The notes: generated by a model not told the origin, from the letters alone. Positions 21,003-33,965 are shown, counted from the first letter of the stretch. The stretch: DNA of 64,000 nt from Meghimatium bilineatum (GCA_034231615.1 CM067298.1:66793591-66857590), one strand, 5' to 3'. Numbers and translations: made by a program.

Positions 21003-23965
21003 TATAGCTGAATAGTGGAAAGAACAATAGGTGAATAGCTTGGTGGCAGTGATCATTGTCCAGTCATCATCCAAGTGAACAAAACAGTAATTAAACGACC
21101 AACTAAGCCGATATGGAACTACAAGAAAGCAAACTGGCACATTTCTAAACACAAAGCACACCTACTCACAAGAGACATACAAGTAACAGGTAGAGATAAC
21201 AACACAATTGTCAGGGACTTTAATAAAGAAATACTTAAGATAGCTATGGCGAAAATACTATGAGAAACGAGGAATAATTCTGCACCATATTGGACCAACA
21301 TACTTCAAAAACTACATGGAAAACTGGCTGAAACATGTAATATTGGAGAGATTAAACCATCCCAACAGAACCACATCACCCTACAAAAGACCAAAGTGAA
21401 GTTCAGTAATGATAAGATAGAAACAACACAAAGAAACTGGAGGAGAAAAAAAACCACAAAAATTAAACTTTGAAAAAGAAGAAAATGTGGTAACTAACCA
21501 AGCAAATAAATGATGACAGCAACACTCAAAGACAAACAATTATAATTACAGCCAAACTCTACACAGGCAAGCAAGCAGCAGACATGCTTGCTGAATTCTA
21601 TAGAAAAGAAGGTACCATTATCACAAATGCATGAATATAATGAAATATTCAAGAAATAAACAGAAGGAATAACACAAACTGTCTAGATGTCATGTTTAAA
21701 CCATTCAGAGGAACTAAACAGAGGATCTATTAGGGAAACTAATAGATAAAAATCACCAGGACTGGACTGATGAAATGCTTAAGAACCTAGGACATGCAGC
21801 AATGTTTACATTACTACATATACAACTGCAGTTGGGGTACAGGCAATGTAACACAGTCATGGCGAGAAGCTGTTCATGTGTCCTATCATAAAGAAAGGCA
21901 AGAACAAACAGAAGCCTGACAGCTATGACTAACCTAACTAGTTGTGTCTGCAAGACAATGGAAAGGATGGTCAACACAAGATTGAAATTATAACTAGAAT
22001 CAGAGAAGCTATTGCTGCTAGAACACGCTGGATTTAGAGAGTGGAACAGCACAGAAATAACAAAGATCAAATAACAATCTTGCCCCCGACCATAGAAGAT
22101 GCATTTCATGAAAAGAGGAAAGTTTACACACTATGGATAGATCTCCAAAAAGATTTTTACAAGGTCTGAAATGATAGACTGATAGTAAAGCTGCAAAGAA
22201 ATGGAATCAGTGATAACATGAGTAAGTGGATACGATCCTTCCTACACAATTGGAAAACAAGAGTCACTATGGAAAGTCAGAACAGCTAGAAAAGTTATCA
22301 TTCATGGAGTTCCTCAAGCCTCAATACATCCAACTCTGTTTCCTGTGTTCATAAATGATCTAATCTGCAAATTGTCACAAAGTATAAGAGTCACCACGTA
22401 TGCTGATCACTTGATAGTGTGGTTTATAAAAGAACATTCACCAACAAGAAAATACAAAAGACATCAGATACAATTGCAGCACGGGCAGTAAAATGGAAGG
22501 TATAAATCAAGGTGAAAGAATACTCTAAACACTCTTCATGCTCTCAAATAAGGACAAAGCAGGAGAGATCAAACTTGGAAATACACGTATCCAAACAGAA
22601 GAGGAGCCAGTGTACCTGGGCTCCTGGATAAGAGATTGACATGGAGGCTTCATATTGAAGAAATAGAGGCACATGCAAGAAAGAAACCTTTCATCCTGAG
22701 GAATTTGAGAGGAAAAGGGAGGGCCAGAAAAAGGCCAATGAGACAACTTCGAAGAAGTTATATACAGGTGCAACCAGACCAGTACTAGAATATGAATCAA
22801 CAGCATAAACTTCAGCCGCCAATTCCCATCTACAAGCTCTGGATAAAGTACATAATCAAGCACTTTGCCTTATCATATGCGCACATAAATTAAATCACAA
22901 AAAATTACAGGTATCACCCTCTTACCATACAGATGGAACACTAAGACCATGATCCATGAAGAAAAGTACAAGATAATTCCAGCAGACCCAAAGACCAGCA
23001 GTTTTATTCACTGATTCAAAAATCTAATCTGAGAATAACAGATGAACTACCAGACATAACAAAAGAAATAATACCTACACTTTTCCAAGTTGTGTGACAG
23101 CAATATCAAAATCTCACTGTCAGAACCACAATAAACAACATCTACACCACGAGAGTACTAAATACACTCGAAAAGAAAACAATAGTATGCAATATGATTG
23201 AAAATATGTACCCCAGAGAAACGTGGATACAAAAATGTAATGATGGTTCAACAACAAAAGCAGTGAAGAACATCCTGTAGTGTACATAAAATATTGAGAA
23301 AAATAACATTAAACCACATATTCAGGTACTGCGGAAGTACATGTCCTAAGCATTGCTGCAGACATAATTAAAAACACAACAAGCCATGTCAACATGTAGT
23401 GTTTCTTACTGATGCAATATCTGTTCTACAAGCCCTTGACAGCGATAAACTGCCAATCCTGAAGGAAGCCATATGAGAATTGAGCATCCAAAAAAGAGTA
23501 GTACTACAGTGGATACCATCCCACTGAAGCATACCAGGAAATGAAAAGACAGATGCTATAAAAGACAAATGCTAGCAAAAGATGGAGCAACACAGGAACA
23601 ATATCACCTACCAGGAAAAAAAATCCTCATCAAAGCTATTAGGAAAGTCGACCACCCAAAAGACAACTATCACCATCTTGACATAGCTGAACATGATATC
23701 TTCTGCATGAGGACAGGACACAACAGACTAAACAGCCACTTTAATATATACTATGACTGATTTCATCACCTTTGTGTCCATGTGAGCAGGCAACACCCTG
23801 CAAGACTGCATTACATTAAACAAGTTAATGGAGGAGCACTAGCCCACAGACATTCAGAGAAAGCAGTATGGGAGCACTGAGAAACTTTTCAAATACAGCA
23901 GAATTTATCAATAAAACTAGACTTGCTGTGTAGACATGTTAAACTGTAAATGAGAAGAAGAAGAA
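21003..23965 (+). pseudogene. family J LINE copy J4, long but heavily decayed
   Basis: Nearly the whole 3' two thirds of a Jockey-like element. It starts with the end of the endonuclease (SDHCPVIIQVNKT, about 21,045-21,085), has the KRPTKPIWNYKKANWHI block, the linker, RT pieces (a GHAAMFTLL block at 21,790; FLKP/PQASIHPTLF-like block at 22,310; TYADHLI-like motif C at 22,400; EPVYLGSWI at 22,600), RNase H pieces (WIPSH at 23,510; LAKDGATQEQ at 23,570; RTGHNRLNSHF at 23,710) and an AGAAGAAGAAG tail at 23,952. Dozens of stops and shifts; clearly old. Confidence 0.85.
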
Positions 23966-25455
23966 AAGAAATTTTCTGTGACAATTTTTCAAAAAATGTA
24001 CTCTCTACTTGTCAAAACTTTAAAAATTTTTTTTTTAAAGCCAGCTTTTTCTGTTGCTTGCTATTGTGATTATTCTAATTTGGTTATAACAGTCTTAGAA
24101 TTATGTTGTTTTCTTTGGATTTGTTTTTCTGTTGTGTTTGATTCTACTTTTCTCTGACCAGCAAGGTTTGTAATAATTTCTGCTACCTCTTGGTGTGGCA
24201 TGCTTGTAAAAGTTCAGAAGTCATGCAAATTTTCACCTTCTTTATCCAGGATTTATGGTTTTGGTAAGTTTTAGATCCACTAACAATACCCCGGTACAAA
24301 CATTTTCTTGTGTTGCTTTGGTCATAGCATTCGTTTCTAACAGTTAGATCCAGACTGAAGTAGAGTGCCATCTTAAAGAGTAATTGTTGTCAATGATATC
24401 CAATTGCTGCTGTGTAAGAAAAGTGGAGGTCATCAGAAGTGTATTTAAAGATCAATATTGTGAGTTAGTAAGTTAAGGATGTCTAAACAAATCTTCCTGG
24501 CATTTGAGAGGAAAGGGCACACAAGATCTTGAACTGCTTAATTTGGAAAGGATCAGAGTCTATACATGTGTAGTTGCTTGGGGGGCTGATGTAGTTTAAA
24601 TGGTTGCTGACTGGTTATAAAACTACTCTTTGCACTGCTTCTTTGCTGATGCGATCTGCATCACTGATCCAGATCCAGTGAAAGTATGCCTTTAGATGGC
24701 AGTGTCTCATTCTCAGTAGAAATATCTTGACATTCTTTTCTGTGTAATTTGTTGATGTTGTCTTGCTCAGGTTTGTAGTAAATAATTAGTTATCTCTACT
24801 GAAGTCATAGAAACTGTATTAGCAGAGTCCTTACTTCCTAAAGGAGGACAATATAATAATTTTAAATATTTTGCAGCTATTGAATAAATCTATTTAATAA
24901 CATTTGATAGTAAGTACTCTACAAATACAGTATGCCTGTAGTATATACAGTGTTGGCAATTAAAAACTAGCATAAATCTGATCACTGCATCTTACTGACT
25001 TAATTGTTCATCTTTTTTTTCCTGGGTTGCAAAGATAGACAATTCATAAGCTACTTTTCATCTATCCTGGTTTCAGCCACTCTTCAGTGCTTCCAGAATA
25101 TTTGGAGTATCAAGGAGATCCGGTTACATGAATCTTGGGTTTTTATATGTTTTTCAGCACTTTACTCTTATTTCACAGATATAGTCAAACATGAGGATGT
25201 TTACTTTAGGTTGTATGTACTTGATGTCAATGTCATGACATATTTGTCTCTTCTTGTTGTTTTGACAGACATCCTCAAATACCTGATTTGGGATGTGCTG
25301 TGCTGAATCAATGGTCAGTGACATACATCTACTGGTCATTACAGGCAGGTAGGTTGACGAGAGATATACAAGCATCTTTGTACTATTATCAAAATTTCAT
25401 TTGCTGAATAATTTATCAATTTCTATGGTCTGGAAAAAATTGCCAGCTCTTCTCA
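23966..25455. other. no recognisable gene; possible 3' UTR of exon C
   Basis: Directly downstream (minus strand) of zinc-finger exon C. Some minus-strand open frames (24,371-24,183; 25,375-25,154) are not recognisable. No AATAAA on the minus strand was seen close to the exon C stop; an ATTAAA occurs about 570 bases downstream (24,889-24,894). Confidence 0.35.
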
Positions 25456-25766
25456 CTACAAGTGACCCAATATTATTTTCAAAGTCAGTGGAGATGGATC
25501 CACATATCTTACATTGTGAATCAAATCCACATCTGACATTTGTGACTCTACATCCCCTTCATGTTTCTCTTTAATGTGACGTATCAAAGATGATGGGCGT
25601 GTGTAAGTTTGTAAGCATGTCAGGCACTTGTAACAAGGCACTAAAGTTTCATGTTTCTCTTGCCAGTGCCGACGGTACTTGCGTCCAATGTATGTGTTGC
25701 AATCCTTAACAGGGCAATAGTTACCTGGCTTCCACAAAGGACAGTACATATCCCAACTTCTGAGAC
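25456..25766 (-). CDS. alternative terminal exon C: two-finger C2H2 module
   Basis: Exon begins right after an excellent acceptor (ATTCTTCTTGTCTTCAG) and the frame needs one base from an upstream exon (phase 1). It encodes about 103 residues: W-K-P-G-N-Y, finger 1 C-X4-C-X10-H-X4-H (CPVKDC ... HWQEKH), finger 2 C-X2-C-X12-H-X4-H (YKCLTC ... HIKEKH), then a tail NVRYVDPSPLTLKIILGHL and a stop. Same layout and phase as exons A and B. The likely product is a nuclear DNA-binding protein whose common N-terminus is encoded elsewhere. I do not recognise the gene. Finger 1 has a shorter spacer than in A and B. 25,767-26,194 is probably intron. Confidence 0.8.
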
Positions 25767-26194
25767 CTGAAGACAAGAAGAATATGAAGTGATTCATCCA
25801 ATGTACTGAAGACCTATATAAAAGATCTTCTTATACACAGATTATAGATGCAAACAATAGAGTGCATACCTCTATTCATATTACACTTTTCATGCCTACC
25901 GCAACATAAATACAAATTCTACAATTGTTTAAAATGATATTGATAACAAAGGATTAAAATATGCATTAAAAAAATACAAGCTATCCATTTTGTGTATACA
26001 TTTTTGGTGAAGTGAGAGATCCAAATCAATGTCACAAAAATATTTAACTAATGAGTAAATATGTTGCACCAAAAAATATATTTTGTCAGAACAGATATTG
26101 AAATATACATCCACGCAAATTGAAATATACATCCACTCAAATGTATACATGCAGTCCCTGTGCCCAAAAGGGGAGCAAAGAATAGCAACCGTAT

Positions 26195-26400
26195 GATGTT
26201 CCACGCGAGAAGCATCGAAGGGGGTTTTAGTAGTAGAGTAACTGTCCTAGGCCATTGGTCAATGTGATAAAAAAAACCATGATAAAGTCTGATGCCAAAG
26301 ATGAAGATATAGTAGCAAAGTTGTAAACCACGATGTAGCACATTCTATTCTCTGGACTACACCTTGGACTACATCCAGCAAGTTGAAGACAAACGCAGCA
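26195..26400 (-). repeat. unclassified repeat, inverted relative of 27,302 and 60,632 repeats
   Basis: On the minus strand it reads GGATGTAGTCC ... GTCCAGAGAATAGAA ... CCAATGGCCTAGGACAG, similar to the plus-strand repeats at 27,302-27,405 and 60,632-60,735. Similarity is moderate. A nearby stretch (GGAGCAAAGAATAG, about 26,170-26,185) also recurs at 54,005-54,020. Confidence 0.4.
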
Positions 26401-26929
26401 GACAAAACTTTTAAACCTACATTGTACTTACTGTTTCAAAAGACATTGAAACTTACTAAACACAATAAAGTAATTCAGCTTAATCCACTCCCTCCCCCTC
26501 CCCACAAAGCAGGAAATTTAATTGTTATCTTCCACGTGTGACCTAAATGGGTTTCCATAGATCTCCTGAAGAAAATTATATTATTCATTGAAGACAATAC
26601 TGGTATATGATTTCTTGTCACATATCAGTCCGTGACAAATTTGTGTAGTATTGGTAAGTAAATTATTGTTTTGAACTAACAATATCTGTTCTGTTACACT
26701 TATTTCAAGATTAAAGATAAACAGTGTACAATTTATTAACAGAGTGCTCTGATGACATAATGAAAGATATATTCGCAACAGATCACTCTCATTAAACAGT
26801 AACCCACTCTACGAAAATACCATTAGTGTGATATACCCCCCCAGCTCGAGAATAGTATCACTTACTAACCCAAAACATAGAGAATGGACCGGCATCAGGA
26901 GAGATGATGGTGCAAGAACTTGTTGCATT
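26401..26929. other. no recognisable gene
   Basis: Nothing supported between the two flanking repeats. Confidence 0.4.
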
Positions 26930-27180
26930 TAAAACCACAAGACAAACTAATTTACTCAGATGGCTCAGTCAATAGAGAAAAGAGTTAGAGAAATTGTCTG
27001 CCTACTCCACCGCAACAGTGAGCAGGAAAATGAAATAGAAGTGTTGGTTGATGACTGACATATCAACTCACATAGTCATGCTCTCAGACTTGCCAAAAAA
27101 AAATGTGTAACATAGGAAGGTGTTTGTTCAGAAAATAATGGATGATATTACTAAACATATATGCTAAACCTGATATACTA
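26930..27180 (+). pseudogene. possible RNase H fragment of a LINE
   Basis: The plus strand contains LIYSDGSVNREKS at about 26,950, like the T/S-D-G-S-x-x core of RNase H domains, followed in another frame by a THIVMLSDLPKKN block that could be the second Asp strand. Weak, multiple shifts. Confidence 0.35.
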
Positions 27181-27301
27181 AACCTACTAAACAATATTTT
27201 TATATTATTATTTCAAAAGATAATGACACAGATTACACTATATTTAATTAGTTTAATATTTTTTAATTTGTTCTAAAACACCCATAAATATCTCTCTTAT
27301 A

Positions 27302-27405
27302 GCAGTACAAAGGTATTCTAGATTTCCCCCAGGATGTAGTCTAGAGAATGGAAATGCACTGTGTCGCTGTTTTATTTGCGCTAATGGTCCAATAAATCTG
27401 ACTTT
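27302..27405 (+). repeat. unclassified coding-like repeat
   Basis: About 100 bases match 60,632-60,735 on the same strand. In one frame both read R-F-P-x-G-C-S-x-E-N-G-N-A-L-x-R-x-F-I-C-A-N-G. A more diverged copy is at 31,320-31,420. Role unknown. Confidence 0.55.
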
Positions 27406-27517
27406 GGCATTGGTAACCATTACGTTCAGCTTTTTTACCACTTCCATTGAGCTGTGCTTAACCATAAGATGGATATCTTTCAATATAGTCCTGGAGGCGA
27501 CTAATACAGTATTGTGG

Positions 27518-27775
27518 AAACGAACCCTTATTGGCAAGCAGCAAGAGCATAAAACAAGAAAATGGAAACAGCAAGATATAAAGAAAGACCACAAGAAGGT
27601 GGGGGGAAGGAGCTACCAACATTCTGTGATCATAACATTACTGCACATCAATCAACCAAAATGCCATAGCCCAAAAACCAATCATCATTCAATCCCACAA
27701 CACGTTACAGCAAAAGCAGAGAAAGACAATAGATGGATAGGTAGATTTATGGTGGATGTCTGAAACAAAATCGCT
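27518..27775 (+). pseudogene. family S LINE, 3' end
   Basis: Aligns with 59,465-59,672: AACCCTTATTGGC, the AAATGGAAACAGCAAGATA block, GTTACCAACATTCTG-like sequence, a CCAATCATCATTCAATCC block and GCAGAGAAAGACAATAG at the end. Open frame interrupted. 27,776-29,029 holds nothing recognisable. Confidence 0.7.
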
Positions 27776-29029
27776 AGTATAGTAAGCAAATCATACAAGA
27801 GAACTAGTTCTCATACATACACACCGGTCACCAATCTCAAATCTAACCATCATCACCTATATTTGACCTTTTTGCCGATATCTTGCTTTGAACTTGCTAT
27901 AACCGCAGATGCCCACGAGAATGGTTTGAAAATGAATTAGAGATTATGTTTTTCCAAATACCTAATTAAAACGCTTTTTTCCAATTATTATAAATAAACT
28001 CCACACATAATATGAGGTTTCATGTTAACTACAGTTGATAGTTATTTAGGCACCACTAAAGCAATACTTGTACCACAACCAAGTTAATGTGAGTTAGGAC
28101 TATTCAACTGTTTTTCTAGCCCATTTATTAAGACTCATTGCAGTCATTGAAACAAATTTAACCTTCCCTTCATCATTAATGTAAAAAAACATATTCTCAC
28201 CGGATCACTTCAAATTATGTTGTAAACCAATCTGCCATAAAATTAAAGTACCTGCACCATGTAGCTAATAAGACTGCTTACTAGAAGAACAATATTTTCA
28301 CATTTAAAACTCATTTTTTATAATTTTTAGCATATTTAATGTGTCATGCAAACAGAGCAAGAATAGTACCACTTGAACATTTTGCCACACATTATGTTAC
28401 AGTGTCATGAGATACTAAGTGTGCTATAACAAAATCAATAACATAATTTCATGGAACTCTTCTGTGCAAGTGTAGCGAAAATATTATTATGTAGAATCTG
28501 TTTATGCAGTGATATATTGCTTTTACCAGGTAAATGCATTAACAGTATGTCATGGTTTACATAATTTTGGAGTAATGTGTTCTCAATTTACACCTCAGAA
28601 AACAAGATTTTTGACTGTATATGTATCATGGCTCATTTAATCACATAAAGATTCAGGTGTCCAAATATTGAGCAAATGAAAAATAAAATCATGTATCTAG
28701 AATGAAACATTACTCGTAAACAATGGTGATGATATCTCAGTGACAAAAAGAGGCATATCTCCCTCCTACCGTGATCCACCACTAACAGAGGTTATTAAAA
28801 TATTGTATCTATGTGTAGAATAAGAGCAGAAATTAGATGTGTACTACTAATAGTACTAGCACAGTGGATCCAAACCTTTTTCATGTTGCAATTCTATTTT
28901 TTAGAAGCACAGTGACCTGAAAATTACATCTTTTAAGAAGCTATATTTTTCCAGTGGCAACAAATGGTTGTGAGATGTCCAACATATGGGCAATGACATC
29001 CTCAATTGAAAATAAATATAGGCATCAAT
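27776..29029. other. no recognisable gene (likely intron)
   Basis: AT-rich, no domains. If exons A-C belong to one gene, this is part of the interval between alternative exons B and C. Confidence 0.45.
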
Positions 29030-29365
29030 AAATGCCTAAAATAAATATTCTAGAAAGGTCCTAAGAATATCATGCACAGAAAAGACGAACTAACGCAGAT
29101 GTCCGCAAATACCTAAACATAGAAGACCTCTTCAAAACTATTACAAAACGCAAGCTAACATATTTTGGACATATAAAAAGACAATGATTTATAAAGATTA
29201 ATCATGGAGGGAAAAATACCTGAAAATAGAACAACAGGCAGACGAAGGCTAATATGGACATAGGATATTGAATAACTTCTGAACATGACACTGGAAGATG
29301 CTGGGTGACTTGCACAGAACAAAGAGAGTGGCAGTAAAGACAATATTCTGTAAAGGATACATTAC
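29030..29365 (+). pseudogene. family R LINE, 3' part
   Basis: Plus strand: KVLRIS-type block near 29,060, a YFGHIKR-like remnant (ATATTTTGGACATATAAAAA) at 29,159, EGKxPxNRTTGRRR-like block at 29,210, and the W-x-D-I-x-x-N block. Matches 49,380-49,680 in order with several shifts. Confidence 0.65.
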
Positions 29366-30059
29366 ATAGATGAATGTGACCCGCAACTCAATCATGCGAA
29401 AATGATTGTTTAAAAAAATATAAGTGGCAGTTTTACATTGAAAAATACAGTGTCAACTTTATTAAAAAAATTAAGGTTGGGACAAACCTAATACGAAAAA
29501 AGCCATAAATACATACAATAAAAAATACTACACTACTGCAGTCTCCCAGTCACACAATAATGTAAAACGGGCTTTATAATAAGGTTAAAATAAATCATAA
29601 TTAAAATAGATAAATATATAATTACCACATAGAAAATAGATTGTTCAGTAAAATACACCATAACTCAATATATAATTGTCAGCATAAAATATGTTTCTTG
29701 TTTTGGTTTCAAATGAAGAAGTGTTGAAAAATGCACTCTCATGAAGATATGTAGAAGCAAAGGATATTAAGCTTGGATGAATATTCCACACAAAACATTA
29801 TTGTTAGTGTACTGTTTAGCCAGTAATTCAACAAAAAATCTTTCGTGACCCCAAAGGGGTAATGAAAACCCATAAGTTTGGAACATGTGTACTAGCAAAC
29901 CTGTAACTGATCCGATTGACCCAAATGATGCTATTGAAGGAACCCACATCAGTGATCAAAGGACAATATATTTGATGCTATAAATTCTAAAAACTATGTT
30001 ACTTGTGTTTAGGAGATATTGTAAGTTACCTGGATTATACAAATACATCACACTGTAAG
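29366..30059. other. no recognisable gene
   Basis: Nothing supported; downstream (minus strand) of exon B. An AATAAA on the minus strand exists at about 29,458-29,463 but is 800 bases from the stop codon. Confidence 0.4.
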
Positions 30060-30215
30060 GTTGATAGCAATTATATTAAACAAGCAAACATATATTACAA
30101 ATACCTGCCACTACTAATGATAAAATTAAATGATTAAATGATGATAAAAACAGCTATAATAAAAGAAATAAGAATGAAAACAGTTGACGTTTCGATCTTA
30201 GACTAAAATAATAAT
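30060..30215 (+). repeat. repeat family G, short copy
   Basis: Shares AAATACCTGCCACTACTAATG-type and TATAATAAAA...GTTGACGTTTCGATCTTA sequence with 31,510-31,650 and the reverse of 39,010-39,150. Family G is longer in those places. Confidence 0.45.
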
Positions 30216-30273
30216 GTAACAAATCTGAGATGTAAATTGTATAGAATCATAGTTAGAACACTAGGTACTACTC

Positions 30274-30641
30274 TTAAACTTCCATCCTGAGAACTGATTG
30301 CTCTTTATTTCTAAATAATACAGCTTCCAGTGTTAAAGGACTTGGGTCTTCAAATTCTCGGTTGTGTTGGAAATCTATTTCCCCAATACAATTTAAAAAT
30401 TCCCCATCCGCATGTTTTTTTCTGAAATGCATAAATAAGTTAGTCTTGCGTTTGCTAGAATATTGACACATTGAGCAGTGATATTTAGGAACTATTTTCT
30501 CATGCTTCTCCGTCCAGTGTTCCCGCAACCTTGTGGAGGTCGGAATCTTCCTAGCACTGCATCCTCGCACTGGACAACCTAGACCAGCCATCCACAAAGA
30601 AGAAGAGTTGCTCATATGCATTGTCTTGCCTGTGTTATCCC
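30274..30641 (-). CDS. alternative terminal exon B: two-finger C2H2 module
   Basis: Begins after the acceptor CTTGTGTCTACAG, again in phase 1. Encodes about 122 residues: a Ser-rich lead, W-M-A-G-L-G, finger 1 C-X4-C-X13-H-X4-H (CPVRGC ... HWTEKH), finger 2 C-X2-C-X12-H-X4-H (YHCSMC ... HFRKKH), then CIGEIDFQHNREFEDPSPL followed by T-L and a basic/acidic end. Aligns with exons A and C from the Trp to the PLTL motif. The longer C-terminal extension is unique to B. The acceptor pyrimidine tract is weaker than those of A and C. 30,642-31,319 is presumed intron without other features. Confidence 0.8.
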
Positions 30642-31319
30642 CTGTAGACACAAGTTTGTATGACATAAAATGTACTGTATAAAATGTACTGTATATGTTG
30701 AACATACATACTGTGAATACAGAGATTTTCATATTAGTATTTTCTGTAAAAATTCACGTTAAAAATGTCCAAATACATTTTATTGTTGAAACATACAAAA
30801 CTTATTTCGTACATTCAATGGTGCATACTGAATCTATGGGCCTGATGTCTAGCCTGAATTAATTTTGATGGTGCAATGTGCAGATTAAGAATATATAAAA
30901 GATTTCAGAAATAAAATACCAACTGCAAGTAAATAACAAGACTATGATGAAAAGTTTTACACAAGAATAGTAAACCAAACTACCTTTACTGAGTACATGA
31001 AAAAAATATAATCACAAATACTATTAACTCTGTAACATTAAGTTTTGGTTGTTTTCTGCAGACATCTTTCTTTCAAAGAATGACATGCAAATGTCTTTAT
31101 CTCACACTGGTTGTATGGTCAAAACGATTAATTTCCGTGAGGAAATCTCCATGAATGGCTCACAGAAATGCATTCCCAAACAACAACCAAAGTCGTGCAA
31201 AATACCTATTTATGTTAAAATGCGCTAATTCTGTAAAACGTCTCTAATTTTTGTTTTGTTAATGTTTTTTAGCTTTCATTCTCAAACTCCTGCTGGATTG
31301 GAGCATTATAGTAGGACAA

Positions 31320-31420
31320 TAACACTACTAATTTCAAGCAGAATGTAATCCAGGGAACTGATATGCAATGTGTTGTCTATTTGCAGCATTTTGTCATTTT
31401 ATTCTGATTACAACATATCA
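31320..31420 (+). repeat. diverged copy of the 27,302/60,632 repeat
   Basis: CTAATTTCAAGCAGAATGTA followed by ATCCAGGGAACTGATATGCA aligns with the repeat at 60,632 with several gaps. Low similarity, so uncertain. Confidence 0.35.
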
Positions 31421-31504
31421 GAACTTCTGCAGGTTTAGTTACTTATTTGAAACTTGAGTAGAGATATAAATTGGATTTTCTGTACTTACGAAAAAGCAAG
31501 AAGA

Positions 31505-32420
31505 CTAATAAAAAAGATACAGGGAATAAGTAAATATGTGTTACAAATACCTACAACTATGAATAAAAATATAATAAAACCAACTATAATAAAATATTAA
31601 GGACAAAAATGGTTGATGTTTCAATTTATGATCATTGCCTGAACATAAACAAATTGGTAGTGTATCCTATTCAAGACATAGCCATCAACCTTTAATTTTT
31701 TGGCTGTTATGATTTTTTAGGCAATATAAATAGGTTCAGTATTTTTCCATTGTTTTCTGAATGGTCTGAATGCACAATTGCCTGTGGTGGGATTCAAACC
31801 CAGTACCTTGGCAGTCACAGACCTGCTCTGTACTGCGCAGCCAAAGAGCTGGACAAACATATAATAATTAGAAAACGAATAATACAGAAAAGGAAATAAA
31901 TATTAATTTTAAAATATCTTTTTAACAAGTAAATAAATAGTCTGTGTAATGTCCTGGCAAAGAATGGAACGATCATGATATATTGCACACAATTTGTTAA
32001 ATATGTTCTTCAATCATGAAGAAATTGTGCACTATAGAGAAATCTAGAGGACTAAGACAAGGAACCAAGATAATATTTAACCATAGACACAAGAGAAACA
32101 CACATTATAGAATAGCGCACCATGACTGCCATATAAGCAAGATTGAGTTAACAGACGGGGAAATAGTCAACACAGCAGATACACTACCGTAAATATAGAC
32201 CAAAACTACATCCACATCAAATGCACAAGACTGAAACATCAACAACTATGCCATAAACACAGGTCCAAGGAAATAGCGGTACCAAAAATGAAAGACCAAG
32301 ACATGAATAAACTGCACACACAAGAATTAACAAATAGACGGAGACAACATCTACATTACAGATAGAGCAGAGATAATAAAGAGTCTATAACACAAATACA
32401 ACAAAACACAAACATATGCA
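31505..32420 (+). repeat. repeat family G, long copy split by a SINE
   Basis: Aligns over about 700 bases with the reverse complement of 38,520-39,150. Landmarks: GTTGATGTTTCAAT, TAAATAAATAGTCT, TATATTGCACACAATTTGTT, GACAAGGAACCA, GCACCATGACTG. A SINE copy (31,652-31,862) sits in the middle. The coding potential is poor; class unknown. Confidence 0.65.
31652..31862 (-). repeat. tRNA-derived SINE, copy 2
   Basis: Reverse complement shows a tRNA-like head with a B box (GGGTTTGAATCCC at about 31,790-31,802, matching GGTTCGANTCC poorly but clearly by alignment) and a tail block (GAAAACAATGG ... TTTATATTGCC). Matches the better preserved SINE at 40,613-40,829 over its entire length. Confidence 0.75.
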
Positions 32421-32504
32421 CACACAAATATACATTTGTAAACATACATATCTACATACACAATACACACACATGTATACAACTATTGTCTTTCTCCAGG
32501 TGAA

Positions 32505-33215
32505 TGATGGTTTATATTATCCCACTTGCCGCTAAGTATAGGAGTGGGAAGCCTCAGTTTTCCTTTCAAGGATAGAAGTGTCACCTTGGTTGCGTTGACA
32601 ATATTTGTTCAAGGTTATCTTGATGTTTTCTATCCATGGTTTTCTTGGTTTACCTTTGACTTTATGTCAGGATATTCTTTAGTTATATGCTATTATTGAT
32701 ATTTGGTTTAGCATCATTCTCATACAGTGACAGAACTATTTTACTTGCTGTCTTTCTATATGTTCAATACATGATATTATACCTGCTCTTTTCCTATTTT
32801 CTTTATTTCATATTTTATCTAGTTTAGTAAACATTGCAGCTTTTCTCAGACACTTAATTTCACATATAACAATTTTTCTTTGCTGTGAGACAGTTAGAGA
32901 CCATGTCTGACATTGATAGCAGAGTATTGGTATAAAAATTGTAGATATTATCTGTCATTTGATTTTCATCTTGATCTTTGGATGAAAAAGTAATGGTGAA
33001 AATTGGTAAATTGTGTTTGCTTTCTGACATCATTTTTCTATTTCTCAGTCGTATTTCATTTTCAGAAAAAATCCTGCCTAGATATTTAAATTCTTTGGCT
33101 TGTTTCACTTTGGTGTTGTCTATTGTTACATTCATTGGTGTTGAAGACTTGCTGTTTTTCATAACTTCTGTTTTTTTGTATGTTAATTTTCATGTTGTAC
33201 TTCTTAAATGCTAAT
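32505..33215 (-). pseudogene. family S LINE, RT C-terminal part
   Basis: Minus strand: TIDNTKVKQAKEFKYLGRIF at about 33,120, an IPILCYQCQTWSLT block at 32,930, AGIISCIEHIERQQVK at 32,780, and KGKPRKPWIENIKITLN at 32,640. Same order as the family S copies at 41,460 and 58,985. Several frameshifts. 32,421-32,504 is AC-rich low-complexity sequence. Confidence 0.75.
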
Positions 33216-33559
33216 ATCAATGTATACAATAAACAACAAAACACGTACTCGCATGCGTGACTGCACACACATGCAAATAAATATGCACATACAAAAACAG
33301 ACATACAAAACTACACACACAAACACGCATACAAAGAATGCTCGCTCTCATTCTCTCTCTCTCTCTCTCTCTTGTACTCTCTCTCTTTGAACTCTTTTGA
33401 GTCTGATGTGCACTTCTTCCCTTCCCCCAAATTAGTGGTGAGGCAATGGGTACTAAAATGGGCACAAGCTATACTTGTTTATTGATGAGTCATCTTGAAT
33501 ATTTTATATTTTCTAATTTTCAGGATCCTATTCCGATCTTTTACAATCTTTACATTGAT
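33216..33559. repeat. AC-rich and (CT)n low-complexity stretch, no gene
   Basis: ACAC-rich sequence at 33,255-33,325 followed by (CT)n at about 33,350-33,373. The R-E-R-E-type open frame on the minus strand is only a translation of the microsatellite. Confidence 0.7.
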
Positions 33560-33965
33560 GATGAATTTGGGAAAGATAGTGACGTGAGATGAAATGCTTG
33601 AGGAAAGCTGCCGGTCTCACCAGGCTTGATAGATTATGAAATGAATATATCAGGGAAGGAATAGGTATAATATCTTGTACAGATTACATAGAGAGAATAG
33701 ATCAAGTGATTTGGCCACATTATGAGAATGCGTCACGAAAAGTTGCCCGTACAAGCATATAACCAAATGAGATCAGGGTACAAAGCCAGAGGAAGACCAC
33801 GGAAAAGATGGATAGAAAACGTCAGGGACATCCTGAACAGACACGGTCATAGCACAGCCGAGGCCACACATCTGGCTTTAGAACGCAAGCTTGAGCTCCA
33901 ATCATCCCTACGCTTAACGGCAAGAGTGGATGACAATCCACGTGGGGAAAAGACAATAAATGGAT
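33560..33965 (+). pseudogene. family S LINE, 3' end
   Basis: Plus strand: MKCLRKAAGLTRLDRL at about 33,590, IGIISCTDYIER at 33,660, IxWFGHIMRMRHEKLPVQAY spanning a frameshift at 33,710, SGYKARGRPRKRWIENVRDI at 33,770 and ILNRHGHSTAEATHLALERK at 33,830, stop region near 33,930. A clean example of the family's C-terminus. Confidence 0.8.

Noticed and set aside
25004-25306. 100-codon plus-strand frame
   Set aside because: Hydrophobic, no family, opposite strand to the exon C transcription unit.
33217-33465. Arg-Glu repeat protein
   Set aside because: Translation of a (CT)n microsatellite.
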